Assembly (NCBI GenBank): GCA_004134985.1
Contig: REGQ01000060.1
Span: 16,528-80,527, forward strand
DNA from: Paenibacillaceae bacterium
GTDB taxonomy: Bacteria; Bacillota; Bacilli; Paenibacillales; Paenibacillaceae
Direction of reading: 5' to 3'
Length of the DNA: 64,000 nucleotides
Each line of letters opens with the position of its first letter. Position 1 is the stretch's first letter. The translations under genes and the position numbers were made by a program. This document shows positions 18,075-27,325 of the stretch, piece after piece. The notes under the pieces were generated by a model that searched no databases, had not been told where the DNA came from, and saw only the letters and a list, made by a program, of their open reading frames with translations.

Positions 18075-20675
18075 TCACTCAGCGTCAAAATTCGCAACCT
18101 TCGTAAAGTAACCGTTGCTTGAACCCAGATATATTGTGCCGTCTAGTCCGGTGATCATCCCGTACTCGAAATACGGATAATACGAATCAAGCCAGCCTAC
18201 TCTGGCATCGCTCAGTCTCCAGGCAATCGACCCGTCGGACTTGTTCAAGGCGACTACATCGCCGGCATGATTGTTGACAAGCAAATAGTCCCGATAAGGC
18301 ACAAAAGCACTGCTGTTTACATCCGTCTCCCAGATGACTTTGCCTGTGGCAAGCTGCGCCATTCGAACGTGTTCGTCTATCGAATAATAGATATAGCCGC
18401 CATCCACTTTTCCGCGCCACCCGCTGCCGTTAACCGTCCAGATCGCGTCGCCGCTCTTGGCTTCAATTAGGGACGTAGCGGTGTCCCCGCTCAAGTGCAA
18501 GGGCTTGCCGTCCCGCGACTTCACCTGAAGAATATACCGGTCATTGATATGGGAGTAAATATAATAGCCTTCTTCGTAAGGCAAACTCAGCTTCTCCTTG
18601 CCTGTGGCGATTTCGGTCAGCACCCACGCGTCTTCAGAAAACGTCCATACTTCTCCGGCGCCCGGCTTAAAGTTCCGCCCGTCACCGCCAAGACCGTGTG
18701 AGGTTCTGAGTTCCCTCTTCCTGTTCGTCCATGCGGTCTTGCCACTGATCGGATCAAGCCCGATCACACCCGCGCTGATGCCGCCATCGAGTCCATACGG
18801 CCCGATCTGAGCCAGCAAGCGCGACTCGGCAAAGTAGCCGGCATGCAGATAGACAGCCTGATCGAAGGATCGCTCCCACATCGGTTCACCGCTATCCATT
18901 TCCCACGCCTGAATCTTCCCTCGCCTGCCGCCGGAGTCATCGCCAAGCGCCACGCCTACAGCCAGCGTCTGCCCGGCTGCGGCGATCCCGATGCCCCAAA
19001 CCTGGTCTTTATCGGTCGCATATTGCAGTTCTTTCTCCCAGCGTTTCTCCCCGGTCTGCGTGTCGATCACATGGACTCTGTAGATCGTCTTCCCCTCATA
19101 TTCAGGATTGGAATCATAGCTCATGAAGGCGATATACTTCTCATCCTCAGACATCACATAGCCGATGAGACTGAAATCCAGATCGACCTGCCATACCTTC
19201 GCGCCCGAGTGACGATTAACCGCATACAAGTTGGAGTCGTAATGCATCCCGCTGAATCCACCGTCATGACCGGCGATAAGCAGCAAGTTTTCCGCCTGTC
19301 CAATCAGGAAATTGTACGCCATATCGCTTTGAACGCGCCATTGCCAATCGAGCCTGCGCGATGCGATGGACCGATGCTCGGCATCCTCAGCTTCAAAGAG
19401 GTATCCGCGAAGTCCCCCGTCTTCATCCCACGTCATGACAAGTAGCGTTTCTGCATGTTCATACCGCCATTGTTCCAGCGTCTTCATCGGCTCGCCAGTA
19501 GGTATCACATTATTAGAAGTCTCGATAAAATGGGGCTCGCCGAACACTTCGCGAATGCGCTTCTTGGACTCCCCAAGCCGCAACAGGCTGTTCACGGCTA
19601 TTTCGAGCAAGTCGGAATCAAGCTTTGTGTCTGCGGACAAGAGCGGTGTGTATCCGCTGTCCGCCTCTTCATCTGATCGCAAGAGCGACTTCTTGATCCA
19701 CACCAATCCGGGAGATTGGTCGGCTTTCTTCGACAACGGCGCGACGGCGCCATAATAATCGCCGTACTCTTCAAAGATATAGACGGATTCCCCCTGCACC
19801 AGTTCTGCCGCGGACAACCCCGCATTCGGGTACCATTCCGCCGTGCCCGATCCGGTCATAATCATGCGTTGCGGTTTGATCTCTCTGATTTCCATCGCTT
19901 TCTCGGTCAGATACCATAAAGGCACCCAACCGCGGCTGCCCTCTAGGTCCAACTCGGCGAAGTGCGCCATCAACGATTTGATTTGATACGATTCCGACAC
20001 GCTTGTCAGGAATGCAAACTGCGGCGTTGGCGCGGATTTCAGGTCGAACGCCGCTCCATTGCGCTTCACGCCGACTGTTTGTCCGATCTTGATCCCGTTC
20101 TTGGCGGCCAGCTGGCTGTCCTCCGACGATGTCCCGGGTAAATTTCCGAAGGCAGGAATATAGTTATGTACATTGCCGTCCGCGTCTTCATAATATAAGA
20201 CCGCATAGATCAGCTTGCCGTCTTTGGACCATTCAAGGAACAACTGCGCCTGCAGCACATCATTCTGAAATGCGGTTAAATCCGGCGTAATCAGGCCCTC
20301 TCCCTCCCGAAAAACAAAACGGTAATCCTTATTCGCGTAATCATAGCGCCATATATCGACTTCGATCCATTGTCCGTTCAGGTAATCGCTCAACGTATAG
20401 GCATCATAAGCCGGGCCCAATTGCTGCGTGGCTTCCTGCTGCGTCATCCCGGCATGGAGAAGACGGCTGATTTGGGCTGTCGTTCGCGGCGCACTGCCCT
20501 CTACCGCCGAAGACTGCAACGGTTGCTCCCAATCCGCCTGATCATCCCGCAACGTCATATCCTGCCGGACGCCAATCGGGTCGTCCGCCGCAGGGCGCTT
20601 GCCCTCGCATCCTCCGGCTAAGGCCGCTGCCGTCAACCCTATCATTAGAACCGTAATCCATCTAATACGTACCAT
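18075..20675 (-). CDS. Large lipoprotein with PQQ-type beta-propeller
   Basis: An 866-residue secreted lipoprotein. The signal peptide WITVLMIGLTAAALAGGC ends in an LAGG-C lipobox, so it should be anchored to the outer face of the membrane. Two BamE/SmpA-like segments follow (HAGMTQQEATQQLGPAYD near residue 65 and LGESKKRIREVFGEPHF near 360), separated by an SH3-like stretch (TVGVKRNGAAF). The C-terminal half, about residues 450-860, is a PQQ/WD-like propeller with recurring blades such as HSGAKVWQVDLD, TQTGEKRWEKEL, ATGKVIWETDVN and KSDGSIAWRL. The start at 20675 is chosen for its ggaggc site. No enzymatic residues are evident; a structural or sensing role is likely. The gene is G+C-richer than its neighbours and bracketed by direct repeats, suggesting transfer. 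Confidence 0.8.
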   Translation of the reverse strand: MVRIRWITVLMIGLTAAALAGGCEGKRPAADDPIGVRQDMTLRDDQADWEQPLQSSAVEGSAPRTTAQISRLLHAGMTQQEATQQLGPAYDAYTLSDYLNGQWIEVDIWRYDYANKDYRFVFREGEGLITPDLTAFQNDVLQAQLFLEWSKDGKLIYAVLYYEDADGNVHNYIPAFGNLPGTSSEDSQLAAKNGIKIGQTVGVKRNGAAFDLKSAPTPQFAFLTSVSESYQIKSLMAHFAELDLEGSRGWVPLWYLTEKAMEIREIKPQRMIMTGSGTAEWYPNAGLSAAELVQGESVYIFEEYGDYYGAVAPLSKKADQSPGLVWIKKSLLRSDEEADSGYTPLLSADTKLDSDLLEIAVNSLLRLGESKKRIREVFGEPHFIETSNNVIPTGEPMKTLEQWRYEHAETLLVMTWDEDGGLRGYLFEAEDAEHRSIASRRLDWQWRVQSDMAYNFLIGQAENLLLIAGHDGGFSGMHYDSNLYAVNRHSGAKVWQVDLDFSLIGYVMSEDEKYIAFMSYDSNPEYEGKTIYRVHVIDTQTGEKRWEKELQYATDKDQVWGIGIAAAGQTLAVGVALGDDSGGRRGKIQAWEMDSGEPMWERSFDQAVYLHAGYFAESRLLAQIGPYGLDGGISAGVIGLDPISGKTAWTNRKRELRTSHGLGGDGRNFKPGAGEVWTFSEDAWVLTEIATGKEKLSLPYEEGYYIYSHINDRYILQVKSRDGKPLHLSGDTATSLIEAKSGDAIWTVNGSGWRGKVDGGYIYYSIDEHVRMAQLATGKVIWETDVNSSAFVPYRDYLLVNNHAGDVVALNKSDGSIAWRLSDARVGWLDSYYPYFEYGMITGLDGTIYLGSSNGYFTKVANFDAE

Positions 20676-20794
20676 CACAACGCCTCCGTCCAACGTTAGA
20701 TTTGATACTTAGAGCTTGCTAAGAAACGCCCTCTTTCATATGCGATCTATTCGCTCGAACGTAATTTGCCAATCCGATGAGCCAATTCCCGGCT

Positions 20795-20826
20795 AGGAGT
20801 CTGTCCGACGAAAAACGTAACTTGTA
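20795..20826. repeat. Direct repeat copy B
   Basis: A 32-base near-copy of 17902-17933, same orientation, on the other side of the lipoprotein gene. Confidence 0.5.
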
Positions 20827-20961
20827 AACTCTCGCATATTCAGATGTTTCATACCGAACGTGGGAAAGATTTCGATAACAAGCTTATTTAATAATTCCTT
20901 GACCCTCACCCTTAGGGGAGAGTTTATAATGCATATAGTTCAAGTTTGAAAGGGGTACTCT

Positions 20962-21861
20962 ATGCAACATTATAACATGCATATAGGACAGCAGAATAAT
21001 CAATTAAAATGGTGGATAACCGTCCCTTCAGGCTGGGGAGTTTTCGTGCTTGCTTTGTTTCTTGCTACTTCGCTCGGAACAATCGTTCATCTCAAGGGAG
21101 CTTCAGAACTCATGAGGCAATGTATACAAGCAAGCATAGTCTCACTCATCACTGTGCCATCCCTCTATTTTCTACTTAAACATACGACTAGTAGACCATT
21201 CCGCTCTATTGGACTGTCGCGATGGAGGCAATCCATTCCTAAAGCCATTAGCGGAGCAGCGCTCGTGATCGTTCTTTCTGGAGCAGGGTTCATTCTCGCA
21301 CACTTATTGGGCTGGATCAAAATCACGCAATTTCATTTCTCTCTCCCACTAGTAATGGCATTGTTCTTGAATATGATCATCGCTTTCTTCTATGAAGCTT
21401 TTCCAGAGGAATTAACTTTCCGAGGCACGGTGTACCATGCTCTAAAGGGACAGTTTAATAAAATCGTTGCTTTAATTCTTCAACCGATCCTGTTCGTGCT
21501 AGCTCCAGTTGCTGTAAGCGGGCTACAATATCTCACAGGACAAGAATCTCTCCCTATAACATTAGATTATATTATACTATTGTTATCTTTTGGATTCATT
21601 CTTCAACTCCTACGTATTGTGACAGGAAGCTTATGGACCTCAATAGCCTTTCATGTAGCCTTTCTCGAAAATTCTCGGTTCTTCGTACTGCAACGCGAGA
21701 CACGCTTCATCACCTATGAAGAAATCATACCAGGTACAGGTGAATTATTTATCATCTTCTTTATGACGCTTATTGTTGGTATTCTTATATTAATAGTGGC
21801 TGCAATGGTCCGTAGAAATACGATTCGCTGGCACCGGTTCGGGGGAGACAACCATGTATAG
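20962..21861 (+). CDS. CPBP family intramembrane glutamic protease
   Basis: A 299-residue multi-pass membrane protein with the ABI/CPBP motifs: EAFPEELTFRGTVYHAL (the EExxxR glutamate pair) near residue 150 and SIAFHVAFLENSRF (histidine motif) near residue 233. About seven hydrophobic segments are visible. CPBP proteins cleave membrane-bound substrates or, in bacteriocin loci, contribute to self-immunity. The start codon follows gaaagggg. The 3' end overlaps the MerR-type regulator by eight bases, so the two form an operon; the regulator may control this gene in response to a small molecule or envelope stress. Confidence 0.85.
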   Translation: MQHYNMHIGQQNNQLKWWITVPSGWGVFVLALFLATSLGTIVHLKGASELMRQCIQASIVSLITVPSLYFLLKHTTSRPFRSIGLSRWRQSIPKAISGAALVIVLSGAGFILAHLLGWIKITQFHFSLPLVMALFLNMIIAFFYEAFPEELTFRGTVYHALKGQFNKIVALILQPILFVLAPVAVSGLQYLTGQESLPITLDYIILLLSFGFILQLLRIVTGSLWTSIAFHVAFLENSRFFVLQRETRFITYEEIIPGTGELFIIFFMTLIVGILILIVAAMVRRNTIRWHRFGGDNHV

Positions 21862-22633
21862 TATAGGACAGTTAGCCAGTTTGGCTGGGATAACGATAAA
21901 AACACTTCATTATTATGAACAATTAGGCTTACTGCAACCACAAAGGAATGAGAAAAACGGATATCGAGTATACCACAATGTAGACATTATGAAGCTTCAG
22001 GAAATCACTTTATTGAAAGAGATGGGTTTCCTTCTCTCAGAGATCAAAGAAATTATAGGGGCAGGGACAAGCCGATTGGAAAGGGATAAGGCTGCGGAAA
22101 TGGACAAGGAGCACATATGGAAAGCAGCCATTGCAAGGCAGCTTGAAGCGCTGCAGGTTAAGCAGGAAAAACTTCAAAAGGTTGAAACACTACTAAAGAC
22201 AGCACAATATTCAATTGAAGTAACTGGCATTATCCATGTAGAAGATATTATGCGTTTTGTTAAAGAGCTAGATGCACAGGCCTTGTCAAGTAGAGAACAA
22301 TACCGTAGCAAGCATTTCAGAGAGGAAGAGTTAGCCCAGCTTCCGTCACTTGAACACGATGACCCGCTGGCGTTGGAATGGGCTGGGCTACTCAACGATA
22401 TTAATAATCATGTAACGGAGTCTGCTGATTCTCCAGCTTCTCGCCGACTTGCGGCACAGATCATCGCCATGTCTAACCGTATGTTTTCGGATAATGAAGA
22501 GCTTATCGCGAAGTACTGGGAGTTTATACGTCCTCGTAATGACGGAACACCTTCTCTATACGGGATGAGTAACGAAGTAATGAATTATATCGAACGTATT
22601 TTAGAGAGATATAACCAAAATTGCGGGCAATAA
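21854..22633 (+). CDS. MerR family transcriptional regulator
   Basis: A 259-residue MerR-type activator. The N-terminal winged helix is clear: YSIGQLASLAGITIKTLHYY, then GLLQPQRNEKNGYRVYHN and LQEITLLKEMGFLLSEIKE. A coiled-coil dimerisation helix spans roughly residues 85-120 (QLEALQVKQEKLQKVETLL). The C-terminal 130 residues resemble TipAS-like ligand-binding domains (MRFVKELDAQ; later QIIAMSNRMFSDNEELIAKY), which bind small hydrophobic or peptide antibiotics. The start overlaps the CPBP gene. Regulators of this type usually activate their own operon through a 19-bp-spaced promoter; the region 20900-20960 is the place to look. Confidence 0.85.
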   Translation: MYSIGQLASLAGITIKTLHYYEQLGLLQPQRNEKNGYRVYHNVDIMKLQEITLLKEMGFLLSEIKEIIGAGTSRLERDKAAEMDKEHIWKAAIARQLEALQVKQEKLQKVETLLKTAQYSIEVTGIIHVEDIMRFVKELDAQALSSREQYRSKHFREEELAQLPSLEHDDPLALEWAGLLNDINNHVTESADSPASRRLAAQIIAMSNRMFSDNEELIAKYWEFIRPRNDGTPSLYGMSNEVMNYIERILERYNQNCGQ

Positions 22634-22909
22634 TGTTTTCATTTACAACTTGAGCAAGGCTCGATCATTTCATTTTAAGGAATGGCATTTGCTCACAAAC
22701 TCATTGACGCTCTTTTTCGATAGCGGACATACCCCCGATGGGGGGATTCGCTCATTCTGGTTTAGCCATCCCAATCGACGATATGACCAGCCTGCTTCAA
22801 ACACTTTTACCGGCAAAAAATTAAGTTCTGCTATGGACCGAGATTAGAATGATTGCCGTACCACGGACGACAAGGAGAATAGTCCCTCATCGCTTTTTGG
22901 GGGTGTCGG

Positions 22910-23122
22910 TTAACGGGGCAATGGTATGGAGAGCAACTGCTGGACAAAAGCAGAAGTGGTTACGGTGTTTACGTCATAGCCCTGCGATTCCAAGAGTTCC
23001 TTATATATGCTGTTGCCGCCCATTGAGAACAGGGGTTGCATCACCGTTTCAAAGAGCAGCTTTTTCTTGCGGGTAAAATCTTTTTTAGGGTTTTTGACAT
23101 AAGGTACTGGTGCGGCTGACAT
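22910..23122 (-). pseudogene. IS4-family transposase, N-terminal remnant
   Basis: Seventy codons matching the N-terminus of IS4-type transposases: YVKNPKKDFTRKKKLLFE, then PLFSMGGNSIYKELLESQ. The family-like sequence stops after TTSAFVQQ and is followed by unrelated residues and a stop. No catalytic DDE residues remain. The flanking 22634-22909 holds no gene that I can support. Confidence 0.75.
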
Positions 23123-23154
23123 TTCTCGTATGAGGGATGTCAGCGTTTTTTTTG
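23116..23154 (+). terminator. Hairpin with T-tract overlapping the transposase start
   Basis: Stem GCTGACAT/ATGTCAGC (8 bp, 14-base loop) followed by eight T on the plus strand. It could end plus-strand transcription from the CPBP-MerR operon. On the minus strand the same hairpin folds over the transposase start codon, an arrangement known to limit transposase translation from read-through RNA. Confidence 0.55.
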
Positions 23155-23200
23155 AAAAAAAAGCCCGAGAGCCGAAGCCCCCGGACCTAAACGTTGCTTT

Positions 23201-23395
23201 CTAAATCAATCCCGATTTCTCCAGAAGCCGCTTGACGATGACGGCAACTTCAGCTCTGGTCATGTTGTGCTGCGGGTCCAAATTGCCGTTTCTTCCTATG
23301 ACTAATCCGGCATTCACACTTGCCGCCACACCACTCTTCGCATAGGCGGAAACAAGATTGGCATCCTTGAAGCTCTCCAGCAAATGGCCGGACAT
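23201..23395 (-). pseudogene. SLH-domain protein, C-terminal fragment
   Basis: A 64-codon frame equal to one and a bit SLH modules: SFKDANLVSAYAKSGVAASV, GLVIGRNGNLDPQHNMTRAE and VAVIVKRLLEKSGLI before the stop. SLH modules attach surface proteins to pyruvylated wall polymer. There is no signal peptide, start site or upstream coding sequence, so this is the severed 3' end of a surface-protein gene. Confidence 0.7.
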
Positions 23396-23469
23396 TAGCC
23401 AATTAATGAAACTTAAAGAAAACTTTAAGTTCGCGAACTCGAGATAAAATTGACTAGCTGTTAAAGCCG

Positions 23470-24195
23470 CTATGTTCGCGCTTGCATCGCATTTCTGGCA
23501 ACCAGCATATACCCGCGCCCCCGAACCGTAATGATTCTCTCAGGGTTGTCAACGTCAGACTCGATTTTTTTGCGTAAATTACTGATGTGTACAGCGACCG
23601 TTCTCGTATCCTCCAGACTCTCCGTTCCCCATACGAGCTGAAACAACGCATCGACACTGACGACGCGATTAACGTTTTGCGCCATATAGGCCAGTAGGCT
23701 GAACTCTTTTTTTGATAAAGAGATGGGTCCACTACCCATGTTGACGGTCTGTGCGTAGAAATCCAGTGTCAAACCCGGTATCTCCAACAGTTGTTCACTT
23801 CTGCCCGTCGCCACTCTGCGAAGATGAGCTTTGATCTTGGCCATGAGTACTCCTGGACTAAACGGCTTGGTCACGTAATCGTCACCACCATAGGATAATG
23901 CGCTGATTTTCACCTCGTCTTCCTTACGACTGCTCAGAAACATGATCGGCACATTCGTGTAGCTACGTGCGTTCATGCACCAATCAATGCCGTTTTCATT
24001 GGCTAGCATTACATCCAGTACAATCAAATCCGGCTCGAAAGACGCAAGCAGCTTCATAGCTTCGGTCCCACTATAGCTGTAGGAGCATATAAACCCCTCC
24101 CTCTCACAATACACCTGAACAATCTCGCATATATGGGGATCATCATCGACGATCATGATTTTGTAATTGTTCACCACACCGTCACCTTTCTTCAT
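23470..24195 (-). CDS. OmpR-type response regulator, copy 1 of a duplicated two-component system
   Basis: A 241-residue regulator. The receiver domain has the acidic pair in MIVDDDPHICEIV, the phosphorylated aspartate in DLIVLDVMLANENG and the lysine in YVTKPFSPGVL. The C-terminal winged helix is of the OmpR class (LSKKEFSLLAYMAQNVNRVV, DTRTVAVHISNLRKKIES, RGRGYMLVA). It overlaps the kinase gene by 14 bases. It is nearly identical in protein sequence to the regulator at 27326-28051, differing at scattered positions, so this is a diverged duplication and not an assembly artefact. Because its own kinase is truncated, it may be driven by the second kinase. Confidence 0.92.
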   Translation of the reverse strand: MKKGDGVVNNYKIMIVDDDPHICEIVQVYCEREGFICSYSYSGTEAMKLLASFEPDLIVLDVMLANENGIDWCMNARSYTNVPIMFLSSRKEDEVKISALSYGGDDYVTKPFSPGVLMAKIKAHLRRVATGRSEQLLEIPGLTLDFYAQTVNMGSGPISLSKKEFSLLAYMAQNVNRVVSVDALFQLVWGTESLEDTRTVAVHISNLRKKIESDVDNPERIITVRGRGYMLVARNAMQART

Positions 24196-25737
24196 TTACT
24201 ATGCAAGGAAGCGATACATAGAATATCGCCCCCGTCTTGCCGTCGCTCGCGGCTCGAATCTTCCCGCCATGCGCTTGTACGATTTCCCTGCAAATTGCCA
24301 GACCGAGCCCGCTGCCCTCTCCCACACCCGGTCGAACATACCTGTAATTGCGATCGAAGATTTGCTCGAGCTGATCTGGAGGAATGCCCGCACCAGAGTC
24401 TTGGACGCTAATGATCGCATAGCGTGTATGATTCACCTCGTCCACAGCTAGCGCAATACGCACCAGTCCCCCCTTGGAGGTAAACTTCATTGCGTTCGAC
24501 ACTAGATTAAACAAAACCTGCTCTAATCTCTGCGCATCCATCTTGACAACAGGCAAGTTAGGTCGTTGATCTTCCGCATCTCCGATATCCAGCATGAAAT
24601 CCAACCCTGCGTCACGCACGACCAGCACATATTGTTTAAAAAAACCACGCAAGAAGTGACTCGCATGAACCGGCTCCATTCGGTACGAGATTTGTCCCGT
24701 CTCCAAATGCGACAAGAAGGACAACTCCTCGATCATGCGGTTAATTCTTATCGTGTTATCCCGGATATACTTCAGATACTGTTCATTACGTTCCGGCTTG
24801 ACCCTGTCCTGAACAGCTTCTACATAACCAAGCATGTTGGACAGCGGCATACGCAGATCATGCGTAATATAGGCAAGAAGCTCTTTTCTCCCTTGCTCGG
24901 AGTGAAGCAAATGGTCATACGAAGTGCGGAGATCATCATGAGCTGCGGATAGTGCTTGTGTGCGTTCCTGCACGGTCCTCTCCAAATTCATGTTCATATC
25001 GGTCAGCTTGTTGTTAGCGTCCTGCAGCTCCCATGCAATCCTCTCCTCGTTCGATGCCGCCCTCGTAAATCTCGAAGAAAGCAGAATCATCTGTGCGATT
25101 GTAAACACCAACAAACCAAGCGGAAATGTATTTTCGATCGGTGACCATTCGTTGTAATATAGAAAATCGTTAATGACCGTAACTAAAGCAACCACCGACA
25201 CAAACAGGAAGATCAGCACTCCCTCCATACGCCGCTTAGCCGCTATGAATAGCCCAACTATAAGATAAACGATATGTAGAACAATCATTACACCAATCAT
25301 CGGTAATGATTGCGTATATATAAGTGCAGGGGTCACCACAACAAAGATACAGAATGCGCCGGTTACAATCCGCGTGCCAATATGAAACCAACGCGACACA
25401 TAATTCGGAAAGATGCTATCAAAGTAAATCGTGATGATATACCCACTGCTGCAAAGAATAAGGTATTCGATCTTGAACTGCAATTCCCATGGAATGGCCG
25501 GCCACAATTGTGTGATCAAAAGCTTGCCGTCCAACAAGGATCGGATACCGAACAACAAAGTGAACAAACCAAAATACAATGGAGCCCGGTCTTTACGTCG
25601 CAATATAAACAACAGCAGGTGATACACGCCAATCACCAGCAGGCTGGCGGTGATAAACATTTCAGCAGCAATGGTCAGATTTGTCCTAACCGTTAACACA
25701 TCATTGCCGCCCAATTAAATCGGAGAATACTCCTCAT
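24182..25737 (-). pseudogene. Histidine kinase copy 1, internal deletion removes the sensor domain
   Basis: The copy of the 715-residue kinase at 28038-30185. The N-terminal codons survive (MRSILRF, ATG at 25737) but run straight into NWAAMMC and a stop, because about 180 codons have been deleted and the frame is lost. The rest, from GGNDVLTVRT onward (25714 down), is intact: seven membrane helices of the 7TMR-DISM type, HisKA with the phospho-accepting histidine in YITHDLRMPLSNMLGY, and the ATPase boxes NAMKFTSKGG, DSGAGIPPDQ and GSGLGLAICREIV. A TTG at 25714 could start a 510-residue protein lacking the outside ligand domain, but no good ribosome site was seen. It is best treated as a damaged paralogue. 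Confidence 0.75.
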
Positions 25738-25914
25738 TATGAACCAAACCCCAATCTACAGGAGCGTAATAAGTTAGTTAATGATCTACATTGTATTATC
25801 TTTGAAGAAATATATAGCTTACTCAATCCACTCGCTATTAGAAATAATCCTTATATTATCACTCCAAAGAGCACCTAGATCTTTTTCCAAACTTTCAAAA
25901 AATAGGAATGAACG

Positions 25915-26976
25915 CTATGTACCTTCAACAAAACCTTCCAAAAAAACCTCACTGCCCACAGGCACCCAACTGCTTCCGTTGTATTTCATCACGGTCACCT
26001 CACTGACGTTCGCACTATCGGTATAAACAACAAAGAGGGTGCCTCTTCTGTCTATTACTATCGATGTATTCAAAGCAACACCTGCCGAAAAACCCGCACT
26101 GCCCACGGTCACCCAGCTGCTTCCGTTATATTTCATCACGGTCACTTTATTGGCGTTCCCATAATCTTTATAAACAACATAAGGGGTGCCGCTTCCGTCT
26201 ATCGCTATCGATGTATCCTCAACAGAACCTACCGAAAAACCCGCACTGCCCACGGTCACCCAACTGCTTCCGTTGTATTTCATCACGGTTGCTTTATTGA
26301 AATTCCCATAATCTCTATAGACCACATAAAGGGTGCCGCTTCTGTCTATCGCTATCGATGTATTAAGGGCAAAATGTGCTGAAACCCCCGCACTGCCTAC
26401 GGTCCCCCAACTGTCTCCGTTGTATTTCATCACGATTGCTTTAACAAAGTTCCCAACATCTGTATAAACAACATAGGGGGTGCCGCTTCTGTCTATCGCT
26501 ATCGATGTATCCTCAACAGAACCTACCGAAAAACCTGCACTGCCTACAGTCTCCCAACCGCTTCCGTTGTATTTCATAACGGTCGCTTTATTAGCGTTCT
26601 CAATATCTTTATAGACCACATAGGGGGTGCCGTTTCTATCGATCGCTATCGATGTAAAATCAACCTCACCTGCCGAAAAACCTGCACTGCCTACAGTCTC
26701 CCAACTGCTTCCGTTGTATTTCATCACGGTCGCTTTATTGGCGTTCTCAATATCTTTATAAACCACATAAGAGTTGCCGCTTCCGTCTATCGCTATTGAT
26801 TTCGAATAAGCCCCACTTGCCGAAAAGTTTATATTGCCTACGGTTTTCCATTCCATGAAACCAACTTCTTGAACCGTCGCCTGCCGCCCAGGCAACAACG
26901 GAGTCTCATTACTGACGACCAACATCCTGCTCGGGATAAACCCTTTCGGTTTCAATTGATGCTTACTTGCTTTCAT
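25915..26976 (-). CDS. Protein of six 49-residue beta-propeller-like repeats
   Basis: A 353-residue protein. After about 50 residues (GFIPSRMLVVSNETPLLPG) come six near-identical 49-residue units and a truncated seventh. The consensus carries TVGSAGFSAG, TSIAIDRSGTPYVVYKD, NANKATVMKYNGSSW. Each unit looks like one four-stranded blade, so a full gene would probably have made a seven-bladed propeller; here the last unit stops early at EGFVEGT. No signal peptide or lipobox is visible. The start at 26976 is chosen for ggaggtacaact; a frame extending further upstream exists. The high similarity between units suggests recent unequal expansion. It sits between the two copies of the two-component system; binding function unknown. 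Confidence 0.65.
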   Translation of the reverse strand: MKASKHQLKPKGFIPSRMLVVSNETPLLPGRQATVQEVGFMEWKTVGNINFSASGAYSKSIAIDGSGNSYVVYKDIENANKATVMKYNGSSWETVGSAGFSAGEVDFTSIAIDRNGTPYVVYKDIENANKATVMKYNGSGWETVGSAGFSVGSVEDTSIAIDRSGTPYVVYTDVGNFVKAIVMKYNGDSWGTVGSAGVSAHFALNTSIAIDRSGTLYVVYRDYGNFNKATVMKYNGSSWVTVGSAGFSVGSVEDTSIAIDGSGTPYVVYKDYGNANKVTVMKYNGSSWVTVGSAGFSAGVALNTSIVIDRRGTLFVVYTDSANVSEVTVMKYNGSSWVPVGSEVFLEGFVEGT

Positions 26977-27217
26977 AGTTGTACCTCCACGATTCGGGAT
27001 CAGCAGCACTTATCAAGAAAGTGATACTAAATACCATAGTGATTGTATTTTATCATGGTGGATTAGCCTGCTTATGAAATCTAAAGAAAACTTTAAGTTC
27101 GCGCTTGCAACGCACTTTTGGGAGATGACACATCGTTTGATGAGGATGGAAAAGCACAGAGTTGTGTTGAGGAATTCATTACATTAAGTCGATTGCAAAG
27201 CTAGCAGAAAAACAAAA

Positions 27218-27255
27218 AATAGCGGCATAAGGGAGGTGATCCCTACGCCGCTATT
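27218..27255 (-). terminator. Intrinsic terminator after two-component copy 2
   Basis: Stem AATAGCGGC.../...GCCGCTATT extended by GGG/CCC, followed on the minus strand by ttttttgttttt. It lies 70 bases past the stop of the response regulator at 27326. Confidence 0.75.
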
Positions 27256-27325
27256 ATTAATGAATTCAATCTTTAGGTTTAATTTGGGTGACTGTAGCTG
27301 TATGGTCACACTACCAACCTTAACG

